This document shows positions 8,205 through 15,343 of a DNA stretch of 39,044 nt, in pieces. The first letter of the stretch is position 1. Each line of letters opens with the position of its first letter. The notes under the pieces are model-generated. The model was given only the letters and a program-made list of their open reading frames with translations. It was not told the DNA's origin and ran no database searches. The stretch lies in contig NZ_AKJG01000105.1 in NCBI RefSeq assembly GCF_000282455.1, positions 1 to 39,044 on the forward strand. The letters run 5' to 3'. Origin of the DNA: Pseudomonas sp. GM74 (GTDB lineage: Bacteria; Pseudomonadota; Gammaproteobacteria; Pseudomonadales; Pseudomonadaceae). Made by a program: the position numbers and the translations under genes.

Positions 8205-8912
8205 TCAGCGGTTTATATGCAGTTCCACGCGGCGGTTTTTCGCACGACCTTCTTCTGTTTCGTTGTCGGCAATCGGTTGGCTTTCGCCCTTGCCTTCGCT
8301 GGTGACTTTGTTCGGCGCCACGCCCTGGCTGATCAAGTATTCCGCCACGCTGCTGGCACGCCGCTCCGACAAGGACTGGTTATAGGCATCCGAACCGACG
8401 CTGTCGGTATGACCGACCACCTTGATGCTGACCACATCGGCATCCAGGAACTGGCTCATCAACGCATCCAGTTGACTCTTCGCCGTCGGGGTCAGCTCGG
8501 CCTGATTGAAGACAAACAGTACATCGCTCAGAGTAATGACTTCGGATTGCGCAGGCTCGGTCTGGACGCTGTCCGGGTACTGCGGCACCTGGCAACCACG
8601 ATGGTCGACCGGGGTATTGGCGGGAGTATCGGCGCAACGGTCGCGTCGGTCGAAAACGCCGTCGCCGTCTTCGTCGCCATCCTGGGCATAGCAGATCAAG
8701 CCGCCGGACAAGATACCCAGCGCCGCCCCACCCGCGGCCCAACCTCCACTCTCGATTGCGCCCAGACCACCGCCGACCAGGCCGCCGATGAGGCTGCAAA
8801 TTGGCCAGGTGCGCTGATTGAGGGGGGCAGTGCCATCGCTGTGGGTCGCGCAGCCGGTCAAGAGGCTGCCCATTAGCAGAACCGGCAAGACGGTCCTTGT
8901 GAGAACGATCAT
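8205..8912 (-). CDS. OmpA-family lipoprotein with calcium-type Asp repeat (paralog 1)
   Basis: About 235 residues from ATG 8912, which follows AGGAG by 8 nt. A lipobox (LLTGC, Cys21) marks it as a lipoprotein. Residues 35-75 are a glycine-zipper-like membrane segment (IGGLVGGGLGA...AAGGAALGILSGG). Then comes a thrombospondin-type-3-like aspartate repeat (DGDEDGDGVFDRRDRC), a candidate calcium site. The C-terminal OmpA domain (about 120-235) has the peptidoglycan-binding signature TDSVGSDAYNQSLSERRA. It should anchor the outer membrane to peptidoglycan. It is followed leftward by the DUF1145/collagen-like pair and preceded by a paralog, from which it probably arose by tandem duplication. Confidence 0.9.
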   Translation of the reverse strand: MIVLTRTVLPVLLMGSLLTGCATHSDGTAPLNQRTWPICSLIGGLVGGGLGAIESGGWAAGGAALGILSGGLICYAQDGDEDGDGVFDRRDRCADTPANTPVDHRGCQVPQYPDSVQTEPAQSEVITLSDVLFVFNQAELTPTAKSQLDALMSQFLDADVVSIKVVGHTDSVGSDAYNQSLSERRASSVAEYLISQGVAPNKVTSEGKGESQPIADNETEEGRAKNRRVELHINR

Positions 8913-9003
8913 ATTGAAAGCTCCTGTGTCCCCGGCCAATACCGGTTACACAGGAGTAAAGACCCGCATCCACGACTGCACAAGGCGCGGATGCGAGGGG
9001 GGG

Positions 9004-9693
9004 TTAACGCTGGATTTTGATTTCGGTACGACGGTTCTGTGCACGACCGTCAGCGGTTTTGTTGTCAGCAACCGGCTGGCTTTCACCGGCACCGACAACC
9101 GACACGAAGTTACTACGAGGTACGCCTTGCTCGATGAGGTATTCAACCACCGAGTGGGCGCGTTTATCCGACAGTTTCTGGTTGTAGGTGTCACTGCCCA
9201 CGCTGTCGGTATGGCCGGTCACGGTCAGTTGAGCGGTAGGGGCCTCGGCCTTCAAGCGAGTGGCAATCTTGTCGAGTACCTGTTTGTCGGACGAGGTAAG
9301 CGTGGCTTTGTCAAACTGGAAGTGAACATCGCGGATGACAATGGTTTCTTCCTGGACAACAACCGCTTCTTCGACCACAGGCGCTGGTGGTGGGCAACCG
9401 TTGGCATCGACCTGAACGCCTTTCGGCGTGCCTGGGCACTTGTCGCGACTATCCGGCACGCCATCGCCGTCTTCGTCGCCATCGCCGTGCACCCAGCAAT
9501 AAGCCGCTGCCGTACCGCCGACGAGCAGAGCACCGTACCCTGCCCATGCCGAGCTTTCGGTCGCGCCGAGGCCCGCCCCCACGACACCACCAACCGCCGC
9601 ACAGGTCGGCCAGTCGGTTTTCTGCAAACCTGCGCAACCAGTCAACACACTGGTTAGCAGAACCAAGGGTAATGCTGTCCGAACTATGCTCAT
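9004..9693 (-). CDS. OmpA-family lipoprotein with calcium-type Asp repeat (paralog 2)
   Basis: 229 residues, ATG 9693 with AGGAG 8 nt upstream. The architecture matches its downstream neighbour: lipobox (VLTGC, Cys20), Gly/Ala-rich zipper (about 32-66), aspartate repeat (GDGDEDGDGVPDSRDKC) with a second Cys nearby (NGC), a Pro/Val/Glu linker, and a C-terminal OmpA domain (about 115-229) with TDSVGSDTYNQKLSDKRA. It is probably an outer-membrane lipoprotein that binds peptidoglycan and perhaps calcium. The gap of about 90 nt to paralog 1 could allow co-transcription. Genes of this type in Pseudomonas are annotated as OmpA family or OprF-like; this one is not OprF, which is a larger beta-barrel protein. 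Confidence 0.9.
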   Translation of the reverse strand: MSIVRTALPLVLLTSVLTGCAGLQKTDWPTCAAVGGVVGAGLGATESSAWAGYGALLVGGTAAAYCWVHGDGDEDGDGVPDSRDKCPGTPKGVQVDANGCPPPAPVVEEAVVVQEETIVIRDVHFQFDKATLTSSDKQVLDKIATRLKAEAPTAQLTVTGHTDSVGSDTYNQKLSDKRAHSVVEYLIEQGVPRSNFVSVVGAGESQPVADNKTADGRAQNRRTEIKIQR

Positions 9694-9883
9694 CTAGTTT
9701 TCTCCTGAAGGATCGGCTTAGAACCGATTCAGGTAGTAAAGACCCGAGTTTTAAACTCCGCCAGCAGATAGGCCATGCTGTTTATTCGCGTATTAACGGC
9801 AGGTTGACGCTTTTGTCGCCAGGGCGCTCTAGGCCCGAACGTTAGGGCAGGCTAGTCTTGGCAGATCTGATTGAGGATCTTCG

Positions 9884-10381
9884 ATGATTGCAGGTATTTC
9901 TTCACGCACGCCGCAGCAGGCACTGGCCGCTTTACTTGATCGATATGCCCCCGCGCGCCTGTTGTTGATCGGCGCCAGCGAGTTCCCGGCACTGGAAGCT
10001 TTCAAGCTCGCTCACCCGGACAGTAGCGTCGCACTCGCTGCCCCCGGGCCGTTGCCCGCCGAGCTGGCGGCCCGCCGTTTCGACTTGGCCCTGGTGGTCG
10101 ATTGCCTGGAGCATTTGCCCAAGCGCGACGGCCTGAACCTGTTGGGCGGCATCCGCAACCTCAACGCCAGCCGCATTGCAGTGCTGGCGGATCTGCCGGC
10201 CTGTGGCTGGCAGGAAACGGACTTTTTCTCCCTGGCCCTGCAAGCCAGCGAACGCTTTCAACGGGACGAACAGGTCTTGACCCTGTTTACCTACGATCTG
10301 CTTGAATACAAACAAGTCCCCGACTGGCTCAATTCGCGCTTCTGGGCCAATCCGGAAAACTTCGGGAAATACTGGTGGTAA
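9884..10381 (+). CDS. DUF6231-type protein, Rossmann/methyltransferase-like
   Basis: 165 residues, ATG 9884 after TTGAGG (7 nt). It reads like a degenerate class I methyltransferase fold: LLLIGASEFPALEAF (strand 1 and glycine loop), DLALVVDCLEHLPKRDG (the strand-4 region where methyltransferases carry DvLEHL), and a late beta-strand. The acidic residue that normally binds S-adenosylmethionine after strand 2 is not evident. The end is aromatic (FWANPENFGKYWW). The stop codon lies 4 nt before the ATG of the YchJ-type gene, so the two are very probably co-translated. I associate it with family DUF6231 from memory; the function is unknown. Confidence 0.65.
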   Translation: MIAGISSRTPQQALAALLDRYAPARLLLIGASEFPALEAFKLAHPDSSVALAAPGPLPAELAARRFDLALVVDCLEHLPKRDGLNLLGGIRNLNASRIAVLADLPACGWQETDFFSLALQASERFQRDEQVLTLFTYDLLEYKQVPDWLNSRFWANPENFGKYWW

Positions 10382-10385
10382 TGCA

Positions 10386-10862
10386 ATGAGTACATCCATT
10401 TGCCCATGCGGCAGCGGCACCCTGCTCGACGCCTGCTGCGGTCATTACCATGCCGGGCACCCGGCGCCATGCGCGCAAGCCTTGATGCGCTCGCGCTACA
10501 GCGCCTATGTGCTGGGGTTGGTCGACTATCTGGTGGCCACCACCCTGCCCGCCCAACAGGCCGGTCTGGACCGTCAATCGATCAGCGACTGGAGCGCGCA
10601 AAGTACGTGGCTGGGCCTTGAGGTGGAGAGCTCCGAAGTGCTGGGCGGCCAGCCTGAACACGCTTTCGTGACCTTCACCGCGCGCTGGCACGACAGCAAT
10701 GGCGAGCACAGTCATCGAGAGCGTTCGGCATTTGTGCAAAATACCGGGCGCTGGTACTTCATCGACCCGACCGTGCCGCTCAAGATCGGACGCAATGACG
10801 CCTGCCCCTGCGCGAGTGGGCAGAAGTTCAAGAAGTGTTGTGCGGGGTATTTCAGCAGCTAG
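10386..10862 (+). CDS. YchJ family protein with two SEC-C zinc motifs
   Basis: About 158 residues from ATG 10386. Upstream in-frame codons belong to the previous gene read in another frame. It has an SEC-C type zinc motif at each end: CPCGSGTLLDACC (Cys 6, 8, 17, 18) and CPCASGQKFKKCC (Cys 140, 142, 151, 152), flanking an NTF2-like middle domain (about 25-130; RSRYSAYVLG, WYFIDP). This is the architecture of YchJ/UPF0225 proteins. SEC-C motifs resemble the zinc-binding SecA tail that contacts SecB and ribosomes, so a role near translation or secretion is possible but unproven. It starts 4 nt after the DUF6231-type gene with no strong ribosome site of its own, implying coupling. Confidence 0.9.
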   Translation: MSTSICPCGSGTLLDACCGHYHAGHPAPCAQALMRSRYSAYVLGLVDYLVATTLPAQQAGLDRQSISDWSAQSTWLGLEVESSEVLGGQPEHAFVTFTARWHDSNGEHSHRERSAFVQNTGRWYFIDPTVPLKIGRNDACPCASGQKFKKCCAGYFSS

Positions 10863-10887
10863 TACAGGGAATGACTGCCCACTACGC

Positions 10888-10917
10888 AGGAGCTGTCGAA
10901 GGCTGCGATCCTTTGGG
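10888..10917 (+). repeat. solitary REP sequence, family C
   Basis: AGGAGCTGTCGAAGGCTGCG followed by ATCCTTTGG matches one arm of the long hairpin at 21195-21261 with few changes. It is a single REP with no inverted partner, lying in the 87-nt gap upstream of the LEA14-like lipoprotein gene. Confidence 0.6.
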
Positions 10918-10949
10918 TCTAGACTGGTGCTCAAGGGAGAAACACCACG

Positions 10950-11444
10950 ATGATCATCCGCCGCGGCGCACTCTGTCTGCTCACGTTGTTCCTGACTCTG
11001 GGACTCGGCGGCTGTGCGTCATGGTTCGACGACGACTTGCCGGACCCCGAGGTCCATCTGGTGAAAATCGAGGTGGTCAGCGCCAAACTGCTGGAACAGA
11101 AATTCCTCCTGCACTTTCGCATCGACAACCCCAACGACAGCGACCTGACGGTGCGCAGTCTGGCGTATCGCGTTCACCTGGGTGACATACTGCTGGCCGA
11201 TGGCGAGTACGAACACTGGTTCACCATCAGCCCCAGGCACAGCGCTTACTTCAAGGTGCCGATCCGCACCAACCTGTGGTCCAAGGTCCGTGAAATGGCC
11301 AAACTGCTGAAAAAATCCGATCAAGCCATTCCCTATCGTCTGGAAGGTGAGCTGGAAACCGGTATATTCATCGCCCACTACGTGCACCTGGCGCGCAATG
11401 GCGTGATAATCGCCGCCGATTTAATTCCGGAGCAACACCGATGA
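10950..11444 (+). CDS. LEA14-like (WHy domain) lipoprotein
   Basis: 164 residues. The signal peptide ends in a lipobox LGGC (Cys22). The mature part is a single late-embryogenesis-abundant type 2 / WHy domain (about 38-155) with the typical core FRIDNPNDSDLTVRSLAYRV, an immunoglobulin-like beta sandwich associated with desiccation or hypersensitive-response proteins in plants and found as lipoproteins in proteobacteria. The ATG follows AAGGGAG by about 10 nt. The final codons overlap the next gene (ATGA at 11441-11444), so the two are translationally coupled. The lipoprotein probably faces the periplasm; its biochemical role is not established. Confidence 0.85.
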   Translation: MIIRRGALCLLTLFLTLGLGGCASWFDDDLPDPEVHLVKIEVVSAKLLEQKFLLHFRIDNPNDSDLTVRSLAYRVHLGDILLADGEYEHWFTISPRHSAYFKVPIRTNLWSKVREMAKLLKKSDQAIPYRLEGELETGIFIAHYVHLARNGVIIAADLIPEQHR

Positions 11445-11647
11445 CCCAGCAACCCCACGTCCACGGCCCCGATTGCAACCACGATCATGACCATCACCAC
11501 CATGATCACAACCACGGCCATGTCCACGGCCCGAACTGCGGCCACGCTCACCAGGAACCGGTGCGCAACGCCCTGAAAGACGTCGGCCGCAACGATCCGT
11601 GCCCATGCGGCAACGGCAAAAAGTTCAAGAAGTGCCACGGCGCTTGA
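11441..11647 (+). CDS. histidine-rich mini protein with a C-terminal SEC-C motif
   Basis: 68 residues. The first 37 contain 14 histidines, with a near-duplicated unit HVHGPDCNH / HVHGPNCGH (residues 6-14 and 27-35) around a His/Asp tract. The last 18 residues form an SEC-C zinc motif (GRNDPCPCGNGKKFKKCH; Cys54, Cys56, Cys65, His66). The motif closely matches the C-terminal one of the YchJ-type protein 600 nt upstream. The His tract should bind several metal ions (zinc, nickel or cobalt), giving a buffer, chaperone or sensor. There is no signal peptide, so it is cytosolic. The start codon overlaps the stop of the lipoprotein gene. It is real rather than spurious: the motif is canonical and the coupling precise. 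Confidence 0.85.
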   Translation: MTQQPHVHGPDCNHDHDHHHHDHNHGHVHGPNCGHAHQEPVRNALKDVGRNDPCPCGNGKKFKKCHGA

Positions 11648-11692
11648 TGCTTCGGGCGGATATCGATATCGCCTGTTGAATCACCGCATCCT

Positions 11693-11800
11693 CCTGTGGG
11701 AGCGAGCTTGCTCGCGATGACGGCAGCACATTAACCATCAATGTGTCAGTCAGACCGCCATCGTCGGAACGCCGCCCGGAGCAAGCTTGCTCCTACAGGT
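11693..11800. repeat. REPIN, family A
   Basis: Left arm CCTGTGGGAGCGAGCTTGCTC (11693-11713) and right arm GAGCAAGCTTGCTCCTACAGG (11779-11799) are inverted with two mismatches. The spacer of about 65 nt includes a second REP tail (ATCGTCGGAACGCCGCCCG). It lies between convergent genes (mini SEC-C protein and isochorismatase-like protein). Confidence 0.75.
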
Positions 11801-11807
11801 TTTTCAA

Positions 11808-12362
11808 TCAGCCTTTTAATACACATGCAGTGCTGACCACCGTCGCATACTCACCGTGCAAATTCCCCAGCGACATCCCATGCACCTCTTCGGCGCTATG
11901 GGCATGGCCGAAAAAATCAGCCTTGTCGAAGGTAAAGCACGCATCCTCGGCCACCCACGTATCAAACCCCAGGTTGCCCGCGGTACGCGCCGTGGATTCC
12001 ACCGAGTTGTGGGTCGCGACACCGACGATGATCAACTGCCCGATCCCCGCCTCGCGCAACTGCGCCTCCAGCCCCGTTGAACAAAACGCATCGGGCACTT
12101 GCTTCTGGATCAATCGTTCACCGGCCTTTGGCTGAAACCGTTCCTGAAACTCCACCCCCGACTGCTGCGGCCAGAACACTGAGTCCTCCGAGCGGGACAG
12201 GTGTTGCACATGGATCACCGGCCGGGCGGTGCGCCGCCAATGGCCGAGCAATTCCAGCATGCGCGCTTCGGCCTGGGGGTTATTCCTGCGACCGAGCCCG
12301 GGATGCAGGATGCCTTTTTGTTGATCGATGATGATCAGTGCCGCGTTTGCCTTGAGCTCCAT
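11808..12362 (-). CDS. isochorismatase-fold protein with Ser in place of the catalytic Cys
   Basis: About 184 residues from ATG 12362 (AGGAG 10 nt upstream); an upstream in-frame extension lacks support. The fold is that of the isochorismatase / nicotinamidase cysteine hydrolases: Asp13 (IIIDQQKG) and Lys87 (LIQKQVPDAF) of the catalytic triad are present, along with the conserved GVATHNSVESTAR segment. The nucleophile position of that segment, normally Cys, is Ser120 (codon TCG at 12003-12005). Relatives that lack the Cys, such as E. coli YecD, exist. So it may have altered or no hydrolase activity. Nothing next to it points to a substrate; quiP diverges from it 186 nt away. Confidence 0.85.
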   Translation of the reverse strand: MELKANAALIIIDQQKGILHPGLGRRNNPQAEARMLELLGHWRRTARPVIHVQHLSRSEDSVFWPQQSGVEFQERFQPKAGERLIQKQVPDAFCSTGLEAQLREAGIGQLIIVGVATHNSVESTARTAGNLGFDTWVAEDACFTFDKADFFGHAHSAEEVHGMSLGNLHGEYATVVSTACVLKG

Positions 12363-12548
12363 GCCGACTGTTCTCCTGGATTGTTGAGCGTGTCGCACTT
12401 CAACATCACCGATTACCGCTGGCAAGCCACTGTTGAGGCTGCGATCTTTGACAAATCCTGAAATAACCTCTTACCCCGCTTGCGCGGCCATCGCCTGCTC
12501 ACTAACGTAGCGCCTTTATTGCGCCACCACCCCCGCAGGAGCTTTGCC

Positions 12549-14999
12549 ATGGCCTCGCCAGCCCTTACTCATTTTCTACCCCGGTTCGGCGTTGCCGCAG
12601 CAGTGGCCGGTGTGTTGAGCCTGACCGGTTGTCAGAACTTCAACGCCCAGGACACCCTCCCGCCGACCTCCGGTGTACAGCCACTCAAGGGCCTGGCGCA
12701 GAGCGTTTCGGTGCGTCGCAATGCCATGGGCATGCCACTGATCGAAAGCAACAGCTTCCACGACGCGCTGTTCACCCTCGGTTACGTACATGCCAGCGAC
12801 CGCATCACCCAGATGGTCACCCTGCGCCTGCTGGCCCAGGGCCGTTTGGCCGAGATGCACGGTGCAGACCTGCTGGATGCCGACCGTTACATGCGGGCGG
12901 TCAACCTGAAGAAAAGCGCCGCCGAGTTGTACAAGGCTTCTTCGCCGCGCCTCAAGCGTTTCTTCGAAGTCTATGCACGCGGGGTCAACGCCTACCTGTT
13001 CCGCTACCGCGACAAACTGCCGGCGGATCTGACAGCCACCGGCTACAAGCCTGAATACTGGCAACCGGAAGATTCGGCGCTGATTTTCTGCCTGCTGAAC
13101 TTCAGCCAGTCGACCAACCTGCCGGAAGAAATTTCCTCTCTGGTACTGGCCCAGACCGTCACCACCGACAAACTGGCGTGGCTGACGCCGTCGGCTCCCG
13201 ACGAAAAACTGCCGGCCGCCGAAAGCGAAAAACTGCAAGGCATCAAGCTCAACGGGCAAGTACCGGGGCTGGCCGAACTCAGTAAGGCCACTGGCCAACT
13301 GTCGGACCTCAACCTGCTGGGCGCCACCTCGTCGAACAACTGGGCCATCGCCCCGCAACGCAGCCGCAGCGGCAAGAGCCTGCTGGCCAGTGACAGTCAC
13401 GGCCCGCTGGGCGTGCCTTCATTGTTCAGTTACGTGCAGATTCGCGCGCCGAAGTATCAGGCGTCCGGCGTGACCATCGCGGGCCTGCCGATGGTGCTTG
13501 GCGGTTTCAACGGCAAGGTGGCGTGGAGCATGACGTCCGTGATGGGCGACAACCAGGACCTGTTCCTGGAGAAGATCAAGCGCCAGGGCAACGGGCTTGC
13601 CTACGAAAACGCCGGGAAGTGGCAACCGGCGATCGTGCGCAACGAAACCTATTTCGTCAAAGGCCAGCGGTCGATTCGCGAAGCGGTGTACGAAACCCGC
13701 CATGGCCCGCTACTCAACAGCGCCCAGGGCACCACGCTGGCCAATGGTTTCGGCCTGGCCTTGCAGACGCCGAACTTCACCGACGACAAAACCCTGGACG
13801 CGTTCTTCGACCTGTCCCGCGCTCAGAGCGTCGAGAAAGCCTCGGATGCCAGCCGCGAAATTCGCGCCATTGCGCTGAACCTGGTGTTCGCCGATGCCAG
13901 CCACATCGGCTGGCAAGTCACCGGTCGTTACCCGAACCGTCGTGAAGGCGAAGGCCTGCTGCCCTCGCCGGGCTGGGAAGGTCGTTACGATTGGGACGGT
14001 TACGCCGACCCAATGCTGCACCCGTACGACCAGGACCCGGCTCAGGGTTGGCTCGGCACCGCCAACCAGCGAGTCATTCCCCATGGCTACGGCATGCAGT
14101 TGTCCAATTCATGGGCGGCTCCGGAGCGCGGCGAGCGCCTGGCCGAACTGGCCGGCGCAGGCAAACACGACAACCGCAGCCTGATCGCCATGCAATACGA
14201 CCAGACCACCAACTTCGCTGCCAAGCTGAAGAAAATGTTTGAAGCGCCGGGTATGGCCCAGCCACTCAAACAAGCCATGGACGCCTTGCCGCCGGCCGAT
14301 CGCGCCAAGGCACACGAAGCCTACAGCCGCTTGATGGCGTTCGACGGCAAGCTCGGCCCGGCCTCCACCGATGCGGCCATCTACGAACTGTTCCTGCAGG
14401 AAAGCACGCGGCAGATCTTCCTCGATGAACTGGGCCCGCAAAGCAGCCCGGCGTGGAAAGCCTTTGTCGCCGACGGCAAGTTGTCCTACGCGGCCCAGGC
14501 CGATCACTTGCTCGGGCGTGAGGACAGCCCGTTCTGGGATGACGTGCGCACCGCACAGAAAGAAGACAAACCAGCCATCCTCGCTCGCAGCCTCGCCGCC
14601 GCAATCAGCGCCGGCGACAGCCAGTTGGGCGGTGATCACAAAGCCTGGCAGTGGGGCAAACTGCATCGCTATGAATGGAAAAACAGTAGCGGCCAGACCG
14701 TACGCGGCCCCCTGCCGGCCGGCGGCGATCACACCACCCTCAACACCGCCGCCTTCGCCTGGGGCCAGGACTTCAACACCACGCTGGCGCCAGCCATGCG
14801 CTTTATCGTCGACTTCGGCCAGTCCGAACCGCTGATGGCGCAGAACGGCACCGGTCAGTCCGGCAACCCGGCCAGCCCGAACTACCTCAACAGCATCGAG
14901 CCGTGGCTCAAGGGCCAGTACATGAGCCTGCCGATGCAGCCGCAGAGCTTCGACAACGCCTATGGCAAGGCGCGGTTGACGTTGACACCAGGAAAGTAA
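12549..14999 (+). CDS. quiP: acyl-homoserine-lactone acylase QuiP (penicillin acylase family)
   Basis: About 816 residues from ATG 12549 (AGGAG 7 nt upstream). It matches my memory of P. aeruginosa QuiP along its whole length, including MASPAL.HFLPRFG, the lipobox (LTGC, Cys28) and the C-terminal RLTLTP. It is an Ntn-hydrolase precursor. Self-cleavage is expected before Ser262 (GATSSNNWAIAP), giving an alpha chain (about 30-260) and a beta chain whose N-terminal Ser is the nucleophile. QuiP removes the acyl chain from long-chain homoserine lactones in the periplasm, quenching or scavenging quorum signals. No luxI/luxR pair is in the window. A long hairpin follows the stop codon. Confidence 0.92.
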   Translation: MASPALTHFLPRFGVAAAVAGVLSLTGCQNFNAQDTLPPTSGVQPLKGLAQSVSVRRNAMGMPLIESNSFHDALFTLGYVHASDRITQMVTLRLLAQGRLAEMHGADLLDADRYMRAVNLKKSAAELYKASSPRLKRFFEVYARGVNAYLFRYRDKLPADLTATGYKPEYWQPEDSALIFCLLNFSQSTNLPEEISSLVLAQTVTTDKLAWLTPSAPDEKLPAAESEKLQGIKLNGQVPGLAELSKATGQLSDLNLLGATSSNNWAIAPQRSRSGKSLLASDSHGPLGVPSLFSYVQIRAPKYQASGVTIAGLPMVLGGFNGKVAWSMTSVMGDNQDLFLEKIKRQGNGLAYENAGKWQPAIVRNETYFVKGQRSIREAVYETRHGPLLNSAQGTTLANGFGLALQTPNFTDDKTLDAFFDLSRAQSVEKASDASREIRAIALNLVFADASHIGWQVTGRYPNRREGEGLLPSPGWEGRYDWDGYADPMLHPYDQDPAQGWLGTANQRVIPHGYGMQLSNSWAAPERGERLAELAGAGKHDNRSLIAMQYDQTTNFAAKLKKMFEAPGMAQPLKQAMDALPPADRAKAHEAYSRLMAFDGKLGPASTDAAIYELFLQESTRQIFLDELGPQSSPAWKAFVADGKLSYAAQADHLLGREDSPFWDDVRTAQKEDKPAILARSLAAAISAGDSQLGGDHKAWQWGKLHRYEWKNSSGQTVRGPLPAGGDHTTLNTAAFAWGQDFNTTLAPAMRFIVDFGQSEPLMAQNGTGQSGNPASPNYLNSIEPWLKGQYMSLPMQPQSFDNAYGKARLTLTPGK

Positions 15000-15018
15000 C
15001 CCAGCCCTTTACTTGCTC

Positions 15019-15070
15019 GCGATGGCGGTCCGACATTCAACATAGAGGTTGAATGTCGGACCGCCATCGC
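15019..15070 (+). terminator. 23-bp perfect hairpin downstream of quiP
   Basis: Stem 15019-15041 (GCGATGGCGGTCCGACATTC...) pairs perfectly with 15048-15070, loop of 6 nt (ATAGAG). The left side continues a fragment of a family A REP (CTTGCTCGCGATGGCGG), so this is probably a rearranged REP element. No T-run follows. It could stabilise the quiP mRNA 3' end or stop transcription less efficiently. Confidence 0.6.
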
Positions 15071-15247
15071 CGTTGCGCTGACGCAAGGACAAGTCGTGTC
15101 GACGAGGTGGAGAGACTGGCACCCCGCTCAGTCAAACCGTTTTTTGTGGCGAGATGATTTGGTGCACCCATTTCCCTGCGCCCGTTTTCGTGCATAAATC
15201 TGTCTCCGGCCATTTCCAAGCACCTTTTAAAACGCTTGTTCGGCACT

Positions 15248-15264
15248 CTGGTTCGGAAATTGCT
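15248..15264 (+). promoter_or_regulatory. candidate sigma-54 (-24/-12) promoter for the ABC transporter operon
   Basis: CTGGTTCGGAAATTGCT matches the sigma-54 consensus TGGCACG-N4-TTGC(A/T) with GG (15250-15251) and GC (15262-15263) exactly 10 nt apart; only CA is replaced by TT. Transcription would begin near 15275, giving a leader of about 70 nt before the ATG at 15344. Sigma-54 control is common for amino-acid uptake in Pseudomonas (through NtrC, CbrB or other activators). No activator site was identified with confidence. Confidence 0.55.
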
Positions 15265-15292
15265 ACTTTCAACAGGTCTTACGCTTTCCAGT

Positions 15293-15300
15293 AACAATAA
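15293..15300 (+). promoter_or_regulatory. possible Crc/Hfq A-rich target motif in the operon leader
   Basis: AACAATAA fits the AAnAAnAA pattern bound by Hfq with Crc during catabolite repression in Pseudomonas. It lies about 44 nt upstream of the start codon, somewhat further than usual from the ribosome site (AGGG at 15331-15334). An 8-nt degenerate motif is weak evidence alone. Confidence 0.25.
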
Positions 15301-15343
15301 TTCTGCGCCACAAGCGCTCATATTGGTTTTTAGGGATTGAATA

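Noticed and set aside
12480..12548. An upstream start for quiP adding 23 residues
   Set aside because: AGGAG lies 7 nt before ATG 12549, which begins the signal peptide and lipobox as in P. aeruginosa QuiP.
15241..15257. A second sigma-54 match beginning CGGCACTCTGG
   Set aside because: It has GGCAC but the bases at the -12 position are CG rather than GC at the needed spacing; the overlapping CTGGTTCGGAAATTGCT is the better site.
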